Below are positions 21,577 through 33,492 of a DNA stretch of 64,000 nt, piece by piece. The notes beneath the pieces were generated by a model. That model was not told the DNA's origin, ran no database searches, and saw nothing but the letters and a program-made list of their open reading frames with translations. The number at the start of each line of letters is the position of its first letter. Position 1 is the first letter of the stretch. Made by a program: the position numbers and the translations under genes. The DNA is from Oncomelania hupensis. Its lineage: Eukaryota; Mollusca; Gastropoda; Littorinimorpha; Pomatiopsidae. Where the stretch lies: NCBI GenBank assembly GCA_036898135.1, contig CM072513.1, positions 15,367,022 through 15,431,021 on the forward strand, given 5' to 3'.

Positions 21577-22850
21577 ACCTATCCTATCCTATTCCGTAAC
21601 CCGAAGGTCGTTGGGGCACCACAGATGATCGTTTAACCAGCGTACTCCATCTTTCTATGTCCTCAGCAACCGTCATAGCTTCGTTCAGTGTCAGACCAGT
21701 CCATTCTCGAATGTTGCAATCCCAAGATTGGAAGATGTAGATGACAAGGGAGCGCAGCAGCCTTACCTTGGAATGTAGACTGAAGGGCCTGTCTTTCCAA
21801 ATGGGCTTCAACCTTGTCAGGTCCGCAGTTGTTTTTGCGATCCTGGAGAGGACTTCCTGTCGGCACCCATTCTCTGATGCAAAGGCTCATAAATATTTTA
21901 TGTTATGCACTGCGTTGAGGGATGGTTTTGGACATTGATGTCAATGTTGATGCCATTGGTGTTGTTGGTCATCATTTTGGTCTTCTCTGCACTTATTTCC
22001 ATTCCATAGGCTCTGGAGGCCGAGGTGGTGTCAAGCCTCTGTACCAGCTGTTCAAATTCTTGTCCCTTTCCAGCCAATCCATCAATGTCATCCACAAAAC
22101 GGAGGTTGGAGATCGCTCTAACCCCTATGCTGATTGTGCCTTCGTGATCTGCAATAGCATCTGATATGATACGCGCGAGGAAGATGTTGAAGAGTGTTGG
22201 AGAGAGTGGGTATCTTTGACGCACACCGATTGTTGTTCTGAACCAGTTTCCGATGGCGCTGTTGTGGAGGACTGCACTGGTAGCCTTGTCATACAGACTT
22301 TTGATTACTTCAATACTTTTAGGGCTGATGTTGTACATTCATGATTGCCCATAGAGCTGCATGCCAGACTCGATCAAATGCTTTCTTGAAGTCTACAAAT
22401 TAATTATACAGATGTTGTTGGTGTTGTAGGTATTTCTCGCAGATTATTCTGAGGTTGAAAATCAGTGGTACTTTGCCCTGCCCTGAATCCTGCTTGTTCT
22501 TCAGCTATGATTTGGTCCGCTTGGAGTTTCAAACTGTTGAGTATTATTTTCAGCAAGACCTTGCTGGGATGGCTGATGAGGCTGATGGTGCGGTAATTTT
22601 CACACCCCTGAAGGCTACCCTTTTGAGGAAGAGTGATGACAAGCGACTTGGTCCATGGTGTAGGCCACTCCCCACTCTGCCAGATAATGGTGAGGGCGTC
22701 AATCCTCGCTTCTCCCCCTGCTTGAAGCTATTCCGTGGGGACGTTGTCCACTCCCGCTGACTTCCCCTTCTTCAGTGATTGCACTGCTGCCTTAACTTCT
22801 TCTCGGTTGAACAGTTTAATGCAGTTATTGCCTTGGAACAGTGCACGCAC
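21577..22850 (-). pseudogene. RTE-clade retrotransposon remnant
   Basis: Minus-strand translation gives reverse-transcriptase blocks in order. An AVQSLKKGKSAGVDN-like start (about 22790) leads to AEEQAGFRAGQST and VDFKKAFDRVWHA. A 146-codon open stretch (21898-22338) then holds GVRQRYPLSP and LRFVDDIDGLAG. The catalytic FADD motif has become FVDD, with both aspartates kept. The C-terminal block NIREWTGLTL..SSVVPQRP and a CCTATCC tail close the element. Compared with the copy at 31534, the segment between the LRSLV block and the REWTGL block is missing, which shows an internal deletion. Several stops and frame changes confirm decay. Clade is assigned from the conserved C-terminal pattern of RTE proteins. 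Confidence 0.85.
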
Positions 22851-23075
22851 AGTCGCAGTCATTCACACATAGGCACTCTTTTATCCTATACACTAATGAG
22901 GGAGTAAAAAAAACATTTTAATATAGTACAGAAATACGTGAAATACGTGACATTGCCGGTGTCTTTATGAAATCAGACTTATGTAAGGCTTATATAAGAT
23001 ATTATAATTTTAAAAAACGTTTGTACGTTATTGTTAATTTTGATTGAAATAAATTATATTATTACTAGTGGTTTT
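22851..23075. other. AT-rich spacer
   Basis: Nothing recognisable. Confidence 0.4.
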
Positions 23076-23099
23076 TGTACCCTGGCAAACCAGGGTACA
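23076..23099. other. Perfect 10-bp stem hairpin
   Basis: TGTACCCTGG, loop CAAA, CCAGGGTACA. It stands alone, with no U-run or gene that would make it a terminator. Confidence 0.85.
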
Positions 23100-23160
23100 C
23101 AGGTTGCTGTTTAAAATGTAGACAGAGAGATAACTGTTGTCTGCAAGTTTCATTTGGACG

Positions 23161-23490
23161 ATGATACCTCCCCATATCCCCCTTGATACCTCACCATACC
23201 TCCCCCCCCCCCTGATATCTCCCCGTCCCCCCCATGATGCCTCACCATACCCCCTTGATACCTCCCCGAACCCACTTGATACCTCCACATACCCCCTTGA
23301 TACCATCCGTACCCCCCTTGTAACATACCTGTACCCTCCTTGATACTTCCCCGTTGATCGTTTCGCAGGTATGGATGAAAGGAATCGACCATCACAATAC
23401 CCCCTTATATATACCCGTATCCCCGTTATGCCTACCCATGCCCCTTTAAACCTACCCGTAGCCCCCTTTTTACCTACACGTACCACCCCA
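23161..23490. repeat. C-rich degenerate minisatellite, about 21 bp
   Basis: GATACCTCCCCATACCCCCTT-like units, nine in the left part and more diverged units to the right. The minus strand is G-rich and has repeated GGGG runs. Open frames on both strands derive from the repeat. Confidence 0.85.
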
Positions 23491-23500
23491 TCCCGATCCT

Positions 23501-23875
<375 letters not shown>

Positions 23876-23944
23876 GTTAAAAGTAAAAAACCTAAATTAA
23901 AAAGAAAAATATCCATATTGTTGTGTAAAAAAAAAAACTTAAAA

Positions 23945-24025
23945 AAAATATGGTCCGCGGGAGATTTGAATTTGGGTCGCCTGCACGGTAGGCAAATGTC
24001 TTACTAAGTAAGCTACTAAGGCTTC
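23945..24025 (-). mobile_element. Degenerate tRNA-like SINE head
   Basis: On the minus strand, AGTAGCTTACTTAGTAAGAC and CCAAATTCAAATCTCCC occupy box A and box B positions. Diverged, and with no body family recognised. Confidence 0.4.
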
Positions 24026-24454
24026 GTATAAAGACCATACATTTTTTGGTCTATATGGGAAAACATGCTAAAACCTCTATTCGATCTTTAATTAATCAAA
24101 TTTAATTAGTTAAACATAAAATTTTGTAAGATTGGTGACATGAGTGCAAAAGTGTTTTGAATGGAAATAAAACAAAATTTGCGGTATTACGAAACGGCAG
24201 GTTCTTGACACGGGTTGAATCGAAACCTCGCGCGGAATGAGGCTATTGCAGTTTGTGGACATTTTGTTTATTTATTTATCTCAGAAACGGTTAAACGTTC
24301 GGTAAGGAAATGTCGGCTATAACGATTTCGCGGGTTTTGAGCGCACAGCAGGCCGATCCGCAGCGCCCAGCACCTGCCCAGATCAGCGTCCATACCGGAC
24401 AAACTTTACAGTAGAGGCGAAGAAGGACTTCCGGCTAACAATTTATATATACAG

Positions 24455-24455
<1 letters not shown>
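24026..24455. other. No recognisable gene
   Basis: Nothing identifiable. Confidence 0.4.

Positions 24456-24529
<74 letters not shown>
24456..24529. repeat. (TTA)n microsatellite
   Basis: Perfect ATT array abutting the 5' truncation point of the LINE at 24534. Confidence 0.95.
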
Positions 24530-24533
24530 TCTG

Positions 24534-26519
24534 TCAATGAAAGAAAGCCAAAAGGGTTTACAAAGAGAAAGTAGAATCCCAGTACAGTGGTGGCAACCTT
24601 AGGGGTGCCTGGAAGGGGATTATGTCCATGGTATCTGTCAATCAGAAAACGGATTGTTCTAAGAAGTCTGTAAAACTTGAAGGTGTTGTTGATGCTGATG
24701 TGCCCAACGTTTTAAACCATTTTTATTCTCGCTTTGAAAAGCATGACTTTTCTGCCAACATCTCTGATATTAGGACTTCACTTGTACCTGACCATAATGT
24801 TATTATTATTTCAGAGGAGACTGTGACCAAAATGTTTAAGTCTATGAATGTTAACAAAGCACCTGGCCCTGATGGGATTTGTGGTAAAACGCTGCGTTAT
24901 TGTGCTGATCAGCTTGGCGCCGTCTTCCAGCCTCTCTTCCAACAGTCTGTCGATTCTGGGAAAATACCATCTCTTTGGAAATTTTCTAATGTTGTCCCAT
25001 TACCCAAAAGGTCTAACCCTAAACAACCTAACGACTTTAGGCCTGTTGCTCTCACATCTCTTGTGATGAAAACTCTTGAAAAAATTATCAAGGCTCTGGT
25101 TTTGAGTGCGACTGAAAAGTTTCTTGACCCGCTGCAGTTTGCTTACCGGGCTGGTAGGGGGGTGGAGGACGCCAAGCTGTTCATCTTAAATACTCTGTAC
25201 AAGCATCTAGAAAAACCAAAGGCACACGCACGCCTCGTTTTTGCAGATTTTTCTTCTGCATTTAATACCACGCAACCACATATTCTGGCGAAAAGATTGA
25301 TTGAGGATTTTAGGCTTTCTGACCAACTTGTTTTGTGGATCTTGGATTTTCTGGTTGATAGACAGCAGAGAGTTTGTGTTAATGGTTGTTTTTCTGATAT
25401 TGCTGTTACATATACAGGGAGTCCTCAGGGATGTGTGTTATCTCCCCTGCTTTTTATTTTGTACACTGACAGCTGCAGAAGTACCCAAGAGTGTAGGTTT
25501 TTAGTTAAATTTTCAGATGACTCTGCCTTGTTGTCTCTTTTTCAGAGCCCGGAAAACGATCATGGTCTTGCCCTTTCTGATTTTGTTAACTGGTGCGATA
25601 ATAATTTTTTGGAAATGAACGTGTCTAAAACAAAAGAAATGCTTTTTGATTTTAGGACAGTGAAGGATGGTGTCCGTCCATGTGTTATTCATGGTGAAGA
25701 TGTGGAAGTTGTTGACACATATAATTATTTGGGTACAGTGTTTGATAGTCAGCTGAAATTTGATGTCAACACCCACAGTCTTGTCAAACGTGGTCAGCAA
25801 AGAATGTATCTTCTTAGGAAACTAAAATCCTTCTCTGTAAACACAAAGATCCTCAGTTTGTTTTACCAGTCTTTTATAGAAAGTTTGCTGACTTTTTCTT
25901 TTATCTGTTGGTTTCACGGTCTGACTGTGAAGGATAGGAACAGCCTGAATAGCATAGTCAATGTCTGCTCAAAGATTATTGGAGTTAGGCAGAGAGATCT
26001 TTCTTCTTTCTGTGATCAGCAGATCTTACGGAAAACCGGGAGCATCCTTAATAGTCATCAGGAACATTGTTTGAAAGCCGAGTTCACACTGTTGCCATCC
26101 AGACGCCGATATGCTATGCCCATCTGTAAGGGAAATCGGCGTTCTAAATCTTTTATTCCCAGTGCAATCCGTCTTCTTAATAGTACTAACCGCTTTTAGT
26201 TTTCGGCACTTTGGGGATCTTATTTGTTATATAGTGAGAGTCTCCCTTTAGTGTCTATGTGTACTGGCTGAACTTTTTAATCAACTTGTTGAATTTTGTT
26301 GACTTTTGTGATATCACTTGTGATCTTGATTCGCGTGTGTGTGCTTGTGTGATGTTTTTTAAATGTATGGTGTTTTTTTTTTTTTTGTAGTTGTTTTTTT
26401 TTTCAAAAAATGGTTTATGATACATTTTTTGAGTTTCTTTATGCTGCCTCATAAACTTATAATGTAATTGCCCTTTGGGATGAATAAAGTTGTATTGTAT
26501 TGTATTGTATTGTATTGTA
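24534..26519 (+). mobile_element. Rex1-like non-LTR retrotransposon, 5' truncated
   Basis: The element starts inside the linker between endonuclease and reverse transcriptase; the frame is open upstream of the first ATG and reads YKEKVESQYSGGNLRGAW. It continues through the reverse transcriptase, then a 320-base 3' untranslated region ending GGGATGAATAAAG and a (TTGTA)n tail at 26490-26519. The endonuclease is absent, so this copy is not autonomous. Confidence 0.85.
24622..26199 (+). CDS. Reverse transcriptase of a Rex1/CR1-group LINE
   Basis: A 525-codon intact frame counted from the first ATG. The frame extends upstream, so this ATG is probably not the ancestral start. Recognisable reverse-transcriptase blocks are KAPGPDGI (about residues 79-86), NDFRPVALTS (137-146), LQFAYRAGRG (171-180), FADFSSAFNT with the first catalytic aspartate (207-216), GSPQGCVLSPLLF (266-278) and KFSDD (296-300). 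The last is the YADD-type active site with serine in place of alanine. A LLPSRRRY tail near residue 490 is a usual C-terminal mark of the group. The protein would copy LINE RNA at the nicked target, but the endonuclease domain is missing. The intact frame suggests a fairly young insertion. Clade placement is from memory of family motifs. Confidence 0.85.
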   Translation: MSMVSVNQKTDCSKKSVKLEGVVDADVPNVLNHFYSRFEKHDFSANISDIRTSLVPDHNVIIISEETVTKMFKSMNVNKAPGPDGICGKTLRYCADQLGAVFQPLFQQSVDSGKIPSLWKFSNVVPLPKRSNPKQPNDFRPVALTSLVMKTLEKIIKALVLSATEKFLDPLQFAYRAGRGVEDAKLFILNTLYKHLEKPKAHARLVFADFSSAFNTTQPHILAKRLIEDFRLSDQLVLWILDFLVDRQQRVCVNGCFSDIAVTYTGSPQGCVLSPLLFILYTDSCRSTQECRFLVKFSDDSALLSLFQSPENDHGLALSDFVNWCDNNFLEMNVSKTKEMLFDFRTVKDGVRPCVIHGEDVEVVDTYNYLGTVFDSQLKFDVNTHSLVKRGQQRMYLLRKLKSFSVNTKILSLFYQSFIESLLTFSFICWFHGLTVKDRNSLNSIVNVCSKIIGVRQRDLSSFCDQQILRKTGSILNSHQEHCLKAEFTLLPSRRRYAMPICKGNRRSKSFIPSAIRLLNSTNRF

Positions 26520-26520
26520 A

Positions 26521-26605
26521 TGATTCTGTGCCTGTTGTAATTCTTTGAGGTAATACAAATGTGCTATTATGTTGTGTTGTGATGTGTTGTGTTGTATTGT
26601 ATTGG
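26521..26605 (+). repeat. Dispersed tail repeat, copy 1
   Basis: GATTCTGTGCCTGTTG, TTCTTTGAGGTAATAC and GTGCTATTATG followed by TTGTA units. The same order is found at 26870-26987. Confidence 0.8.
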
Positions 26606-26869
26606 GTTTCCAGCGCATTTGACGCTGATATTTGTGCATTCAATATTGTAGTTTTAAACTGTGTTTGATATCCATCAATTTCGTAAATTTTAAGTAGGAG
26701 TTTAAGCTAGTGAAATTTGTACAATGTTAATGTGAAATCTTTTAAATTAATTATAATAATGAGTGCATTCCGTTTTTTTCTTCTATTAAAAAAAATAAAA
26801 TGGTTGTTGTTGTTAGTCTAAAATCTCTATGTGCACACAACTTTAATTAAATAAATGAACTTTAAACTG

Positions 26870-26987
26870 TGATTCTGTGCATGTTGCAATTCTTTGAGGT
26901 AATAAAAATGTGCTATTATGCTGTGATGTGTTGTATTGTATTGTATTGTATTGTATTGTATTGTATTGTATTGTATTGTATTGTATT
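26870..26987 (+). repeat. Dispersed tail repeat, copy 2, with (TTGTA)n
   Basis: Near-identical to 26521-26605, with a longer pentamer array (26932-26987). Likely the 3' end of a retroposon family. Confidence 0.8.
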
Positions 26988-27094
26988 CCCACTGTGTGGC
27001 ATCGGCGGTACTGTAGAGAAACCACAAGGTTCTGGAAACGTTGTCAAAAGACAAAGTGCCATGCTCAAATAAATACACATACAGGCATATCCGA

Positions 27095-27170
27095 TCCGAG
27101 TGGCTCCGCGGTTCAGGCCGTCTGACAGTGCGCTGAAGAGCTTCAAGTTGGATTCCGATTTGCTGCTACC
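27095..27170 (+). mobile_element. Possible tRNA-like SINE head
   Basis: GAGTGGCTCCGCGGTTCAGG then AAGTTGGATTCCGATTT resemble box A and box B. No second copy was found. Confidence 0.3.
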
Positions 27171-28125
27171 GCCGCATTGAGCAACTCTCTGATCGTTCTC
27201 TAGAAACAATACTTTTTTTTGGCTTTGGCGTCACACGCTCACTCGGAAAGCCTCATTCAACAGTGAGTGAAGGCACGTTGGTTTGCTAACAGATTGCTAC
27301 TGACACAGGACCTGATTTATGGTCAGGACGTGTGTGATTATCACATTTTGCTCATTTGCTTTCCCGTTCTTGTTTTTTTTTTTAATTGCCTCGCAGCGCT
27401 GTGGCCAAAATATCCCAGCTTTTCCATTCTGAATGGATAATAATGACATTTAATTATAAATAGTTTATAATCATTTATCATTTTATGCATGTTTGTGCTC
27501 TGGTTTCTTTGCACCTAAAATCTCTCCTCTCTCGCAGTCGACGAACAATAAACGCTTGCTGAAACAAGGCGTCTTTCTTTCTTTTACGTATGCGTCATGT
27601 TGAAATAATAATTAATACAATATTATTAATAAAGTTACATCGTCTGAGAATATTGTCGGTGAAACCAAATTGTCACCAGATAATACTTTCGTAAGACTTC
27701 GTCATAAAAGGAAAAGTTTTTCGAACATTTCACAGACCGTCAATAAGCATCGTGGACTACCAAAAGGCGGATAATAGATTGGACTAATTCAGAATAGACT
27801 GTCTTGGACGCATGTTCAATATATGACAGGTACAACCCACCAAGTTCCAGAATAATCTGCAACAAATCGATAAGAGGCTAAGTCCATCCGCATTCAGTCC
27901 GCAAACAATTAGCTTCGTTTCCCGGAGAATGTAGAGACCATAGCCGTACAGAAGACTTTGTTGGGCTGAAACAATGTAATGGACATGATTTAGTATGCGG
28001 ATTTCAAACATGTGTTTTGTGTGTACTAGTTATTATTCGTTAACATTGTATTATTGTAGGTTTTAAAGGCTTCAAGTCGAACATTTTGTTTATATTCGGC
28101 AAAACCGTGTTTACTTTAAATTAGG
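27171..28125. other. No recognisable gene
   Basis: Unidentified, AT-rich to the right. Confidence 0.4.
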
Positions 28126-28293
28126 CATTGCTATTACATTAAGCAATGATGAAGTGGACTTTAGTGGTTAAGACCAACCATTGCTATTACATTAAGCAAT
28201 GATAAAGTGGACTTTAGTGGTTAAGACCAACCATTGCTATTACATTAAGCAATGATAAAGTGGACTTTAGTGGTTAAGACCAACCACTAAAGT
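28126..28293. repeat. Three 53-bp tandem units ending in a 12-bp stem hairpin
   Basis: Units start at 28126, 28179 and 28232. Each contains CATTGCT..AGCAATG (7-bp arms). The last unit runs into AACCACTAAAGT, which is the exact reverse complement of ACTTTAGTGGTT at 28264-28275, with a 6-base loop. Confidence 0.95.
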
Positions 28294-28772
28294 TTGAATT
28301 TTCCATTTGCGGTCTGGGGAGTGATTTCCCTTATTTAACGGTACAGCAATACGATCAACTAGTTCATATTTGTTTTAGCGCTACAGCGGTAGCTATTAAT
28401 AGGGACAAATCCAATTCATTTTTTTAAATTTAAAAACAAATTGTTCACTACAAAGTGATATTAGACAACTAAAAGCTTTAATGAATACAATACACACATT
28501 AAATAAAAATTATAATGACTTGTTCAACTGGGTTTTCATACTAATCCTAACAATATCAACTGTTACTACAATCAAAAACTACGGAATTTCTTGATTGAAA
28601 ACTAACTATACTTGGAAAGAGTTGTTATTTTGTTGCATGCTAGGGGGAGGGGGAGGGGGAGAAGAGTGGGGTGGGGTGGAGAGGGAGGTTCTCAGTGAGG
28701 CAATTTTCACTGTTAATATTAAACGGATCTGTAGCGGGAGGTGAACGAAGTGGGCCCCTTTAAGTCCAATTT
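28294..28772. other. No recognisable gene
   Basis: Includes a G-rich stretch (AGGGGGAGGGGGAGGGGGAG-like) near 28640-28690. Otherwise unidentified. Confidence 0.4.
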
Positions 28773-31278
28773 CACACCAACACTGTCATACCCCACCAAC
28801 ACAGTCATACCATACCACACCAACACAGTCATACCATACCACACCAACACAGTCATACCATACCACACCAACACAGTCATACCATACAACACAGTCATAC
28901 CACACCAACACAGTCATACCACACCAACACAGTCATACCATACCCCACCAACACAGTCATACCATACCACACCAACACAGTCATACCATACCACACCAAC
29001 ACAGTCATACCATACCACACCAACACAGTCATACCATACCACACCAACACAGTCATACCATACCACACCAACACAGTCATACCATACCACACCAACACAG
29101 TCATACCATACCACACCAACACAGTCATACCACACCAACACAGTCATACCACACCAACACAGTCATACCACACCAACACAGTCATACCACACCAACACAG
29201 TCATACCATACCACACCAACACAGTCATACCATACCACACCAACACAGTCATACCATACCACACCAACACAGTCATACCATACCACACCAACACAGTCAT
29301 ACCATACCACACCAACACAGTCATACCCCACCAACACAGTCATAACATACCACAGCAACACAGTCATACCCCACCAACCCAGTCATACCATACCACACCA
29401 ACACAGTCATACCCCACCAACACAGTCATACCATACCCCACCAACACAGTCATACCACACCAACACAGTCATACCATACCACACCAACACAGTCATACCA
29501 TACCACACCAACACAGTCATACCATACCACACCAACACAGTCATACCATACCACACCAACACAGTCATACCATACCACACCAACACAGTCATACCCCACC
29601 AACACAGTCATACCATACTACACCAACACAGTCATACCATACCACACCAACACAGTCATACCCCACCAACACAGTCATACCATACCACACCAACACAGTC
29701 ATACCACACCAACACAGTCATACCATACCACACCAACACAGTCATACCATACCACACCAACACAGTCATACCATACCACACCAACACAGTCATACCATAC
29801 CACACCAACACAGTCATACCATACCACACCAACACAGTCATACCATACCACACCAACACAGTCATACCATACCACACCAACACAGTCATACCATACCACA
29901 CCAACACAGTCATACCATACCACACCAACACAGTCATACCCCACCAACACAGTCATACCATACCACAGCAACACAGTCATACCCCACCAACCCAGTCATA
30001 CCATACCACACCAACACAGTCATACCCCACCAACACAGTCATACCATACCCCACCAACACAGTCATACCATACCACACCAACACAGTCATACCATACCAC
30101 ACCAACACAGTCATACCATACCACACCAACACAGTCATACCCCACCAACACAGTCATACCATACCACACCAACACAGTCATACCATACCACACCAACACA
30201 GTCATACCATACCACACCAACACAGTCATACCATACCACACCAACACAGTCATACCATACCACACCAACACAGTCATACCATACCACACCAACACAGTCA
30301 TACCATACCACACCAACACAGTCATACCATACCACACCAACACAGTCATACCATACCACACCAACACAGTCATACCATACCACACCAACACAGTCATACC
30401 ATACCACACCAACACAGTCATACCACACCAACACAGTCATACCCCACCAACACAGTCATACCATACCACACCAACACAGTCATACCATACCACACCAACA
30501 CAGTCATACCATACCACACCAACACAGTCATACCACACCAACACAGTCATACCCCACCAACACAGTCATACCATACCACACCAACACAGTCATACCATAC
30601 CACACCAACACAGTCATACCATACCACACCAACACAGTCATACCATACCACACCAACACAGTCATACCATACCACACCAACACAGTCATACCATACCACA
30701 CCAACACAGTCATACCATACCACACCAACACAGTCATACCATACCACACCAACACAGTCATACCATACCACACCAACACAGTCATACCCCACCAACACAG
30801 TCATACCATACCACACCAACACAGTCATACCCCACCAACACAGTCATAGCATACCACACCAACACAGTCATACCCCACCAACACAGTCATACCATACCAC
30901 ACCAACACAGTCATACCCCACCAACACAGTCATACCATACTACACCAACACAGTCATACCATACCACACCAACACAGTCATACCCCACCAACACAGTCAT
31001 ACCATACCACACCAACACAGTCATACCCCACCAACACAGTCATACCATACCACACCAACACAGTCATACCATACCACACCAACACAGTCATACCCCACCA
31101 ACACAGTCATACCATACCACACCAACACAGTCATACCCCACCAACACAGTCATACCATACCAACACAGTCATACCCCACCAACACAGTCATACCATACCA
31201 CACCAACACAGTCATACCACACCAATACAGTCATACCACACCAGCACATTCATACCATACCACACCAACGCAGTCATA
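28773..31278. repeat. 2.5-kb array of 24-bp and 19-bp units
   Basis: The core is CACCAACACAGTCATACCA. It is followed either by TACCA (24-bp unit) or by nothing (19-bp unit), with CACACC or CCCACC variants. There are more than 100 units. Since 24 is divisible by three and the 19-bp units only switch between stop-free frames, open frames reach 702 residues on the plus strand (28741-30849) and run as MTVLVWYG repeats on the minus strand. No start context, signal or unique sequence supports a protein. Confidence 0.97.
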
Positions 31279-31308
31279 TGCGCGAAGGATCACACCTTCG
31301 TTCGCGCA
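31279..31308. other. Hairpin at the array's right edge
   Basis: TGCGCGAA (31279-31286) pairs with TTCGCGCA (31301-31308). An inner GG/CC pair lies around ATCACA, with a TTCG bulge. Confidence 0.75.
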
Positions 31309-31533
31309 TTGTCGTATTACTGTTCGGAACTGGTTTGTCAAATATGCGACCAATATTCGAGCCGCATTTGAGGAAATGAACGTCCCTCCCGATGCAGATA
31401 TATACCAGTCACACAGTCAAATAACTATAGTAAGCATTGATTGGGCGGGATTAGGGTTATCTTCGGATTAAAAGGGTTTGGTGGACACTGTTTTCCTGGA
31501 AAGTACTGCTCTGCGGCCGCCGAACTGTATTTG

Positions 31534-32023
31534 AGATCCTATCCTATCCCGTAACTCGAAAGTCGTTGGGGCACCACAGATGATCGTTTAACCAGCGTAC
31601 TCTATCTTTCTCTGTCCTCAGCAACTCTCATGGCTTCGCTCAGTGTCAAGCCAGTCCATTCTCGCATGTTGTCCTCCCACCTCTTTTTCTGTCTTTCCCT
31701 TCTTCTACCTTCTTGCACCGTGCCTTGCAGGATGGTCTTTGCAAGGCCTGATGCTCTGGTGACGTGGCCATACCATGGCAGTCTCCGTTTCTTCACCACT
31801 GTGAGCATGTCATCGTGTTGTCCAATGGCTTGTGTGATGGTCTGTCGCACTTCGTCGTTGGTGATGTGCTGGGTATAGGAAATGCCCAGAAGTCGTCTGT
31901 AGCATATCAACTCCATTGCTTTGTATTCTTCGTTGTAGATCTGCTGTGAGGGTCCATATTTCGCAAGCGTGTAGGAAGATAGAGATGAAAAGGGAGCGCA
32001 GCAGCCTTACCTTGGAATGTAGT
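31534..32023 (-). pseudogene. RTE-clade retrotransposon 3' end
   Basis: The minus strand encodes a continuous C-terminal part: CYRRLLGISYTQHITNDEVR, then WYGHVTRASGLAKTILQG, KKRWEDNMREWTGLTL and SSVVPQRP-like residues. It ends in GGGATAGGATAGG. The protein matches the RTE pieces at 10889 and 21577. It begins abruptly at about 32023 in TTGGAATGTAG, so it is 5' truncated. TTGAGA occurs at both edges and may be a short target duplication. Confidence 0.85.
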
Positions 32024-33349
32024 TGAGAAAGCGACCCAAATTTGATCTACTTGTGTGCCTTAGTTGTAAACCTCCACATCCCACCTTCCTTTCCCTCTCT
32101 ACCCACACACCCACCATCACCCCCTGCCTCGTAAATACGCATCTTTGCACCATCCGTCCAAAACTTGTATACTATCACATCACCAACCATCTTTCGCATT
32201 CGCATTTCCTAACTGGACTAAAACCGATTGAAGTAGTCTCAACAGACAGTAGCAGCAGTGAAAATGTCTAAACAGCCGCAGTCACAATCACTTATGAGTC
32301 ATTCTCAATAGTCATGCCTACTAAATCCCTGCAGCACTAGAGAACTAAGCCTGGAGGGGTAATTAGTCAAAAGGACTCGGCCTTAGGTCCTCCTGGGACA
32401 GGGGGAGTTCTCACTCAATAGTAGCAAGGTATCCAACCTGCTTTACCGCTAGTTAACTCAAAGGCTATTGGAGGCACTGAAGGTTTGGAGGAGATCGTGG
32501 ATAACGAAATGCTATGAAGTCCAAATCTAAATGTTGGAATAATTATGTGAAGTGAGGCGAACAACGTTTGACGTCCTATTGAAGGACGTTAAGGACGAAC
32601 TGAATTGTAATGTATGAGCAATTGACGTAATAGGCAACCACACAACAGTCAATACAAAGTGGAGAACTGTAATTGGATTTGTTCTTTGAGTTGACTTTAA
32701 GAAACAAATGATTACTGAAAGACTCATGGATCTGGATTCCCGCCGTTGGTTGTTGGTTTGCAGGCCACGTCACAACCGTCGAAGACGACTTTCTTCGTGA
32801 CTTGAAACCAGAGCAAACAGAAACATCTCTCATAGAGAAACTTTGAAACGTTACTCCGCTAAAGGAAAAAAAATCAACAAGTCATTACTGCACTTTTGAC
32901 TTGTCTAAAGACGTGGAGGCTTCAATGAAGATTTCCTGTCAATGTGGACTAGCACACCGCCTTATAATTTGAAGGTCAGGTCTTTGTGGAAAACTGTCCT
33001 CTACTCTATATATGAGGGCCCCTGTTGGCTGAGAGCAAAGTGTATGCTAGGTGTTTGCACCGTTGGAGGTCTTCTTCAGACACCCGGTAGCGCGCTGGGT
33101 CAACTGTGCTCAAGTGGTGTATGGCTCCAGTCCAACACCAAATAAATACTGTGCAAAAGTAGCTGTGGGAAATATGTATACAGAGCATTTATTTATTTAT
33201 TTAATTTAACGTCTATTCACATCTGTGATATTAGACAACATATTGAACTATAAACAAAATACATTTAAAAAAAACACATGTAAATAAATGTATACAGAGT
33301 ACTAGACATACAATCTACGTTCCAGCTTAAAGGAACCGACTCGACTCTT
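32024..33349. other. No recognisable gene
   Basis: Short frames only. An ATTT run lies near 33187-33205. Confidence 0.4.
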
Positions 33350-33492
33350 TCAAGAAATGGCGGTCATTATCATACTGCATTACCCGTACAAAGAACAGTG
33401 GCCCAAACCCGGATCGAAACCACATCGGCAGAGAGACCAAGTTGCTGCAAATGCTTCTTGCATTGACCACTGAGAAAGCCTGATCGGCCTAG
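33350..33492 (-). mobile_element. tRNA-like SINE head
   Basis: Minus strand: TTTCTCAGTGGTCAATGCAA (box A-like), then GTGGTTTCGATCCGGGTTT (box B-like). The body would extend left. Confidence 0.5.

Noticed and set aside
28741..30849. 702-residue open frame
   Set aside because: It is made wholly of 24/19-bp repeat units; all frames of the array lack stops, so openness is not evidence of a gene.
31515..32023. Clear target duplication around the RTE fragment
   Set aside because: Only TTGAGA is shared at the edges, too short to rely on.
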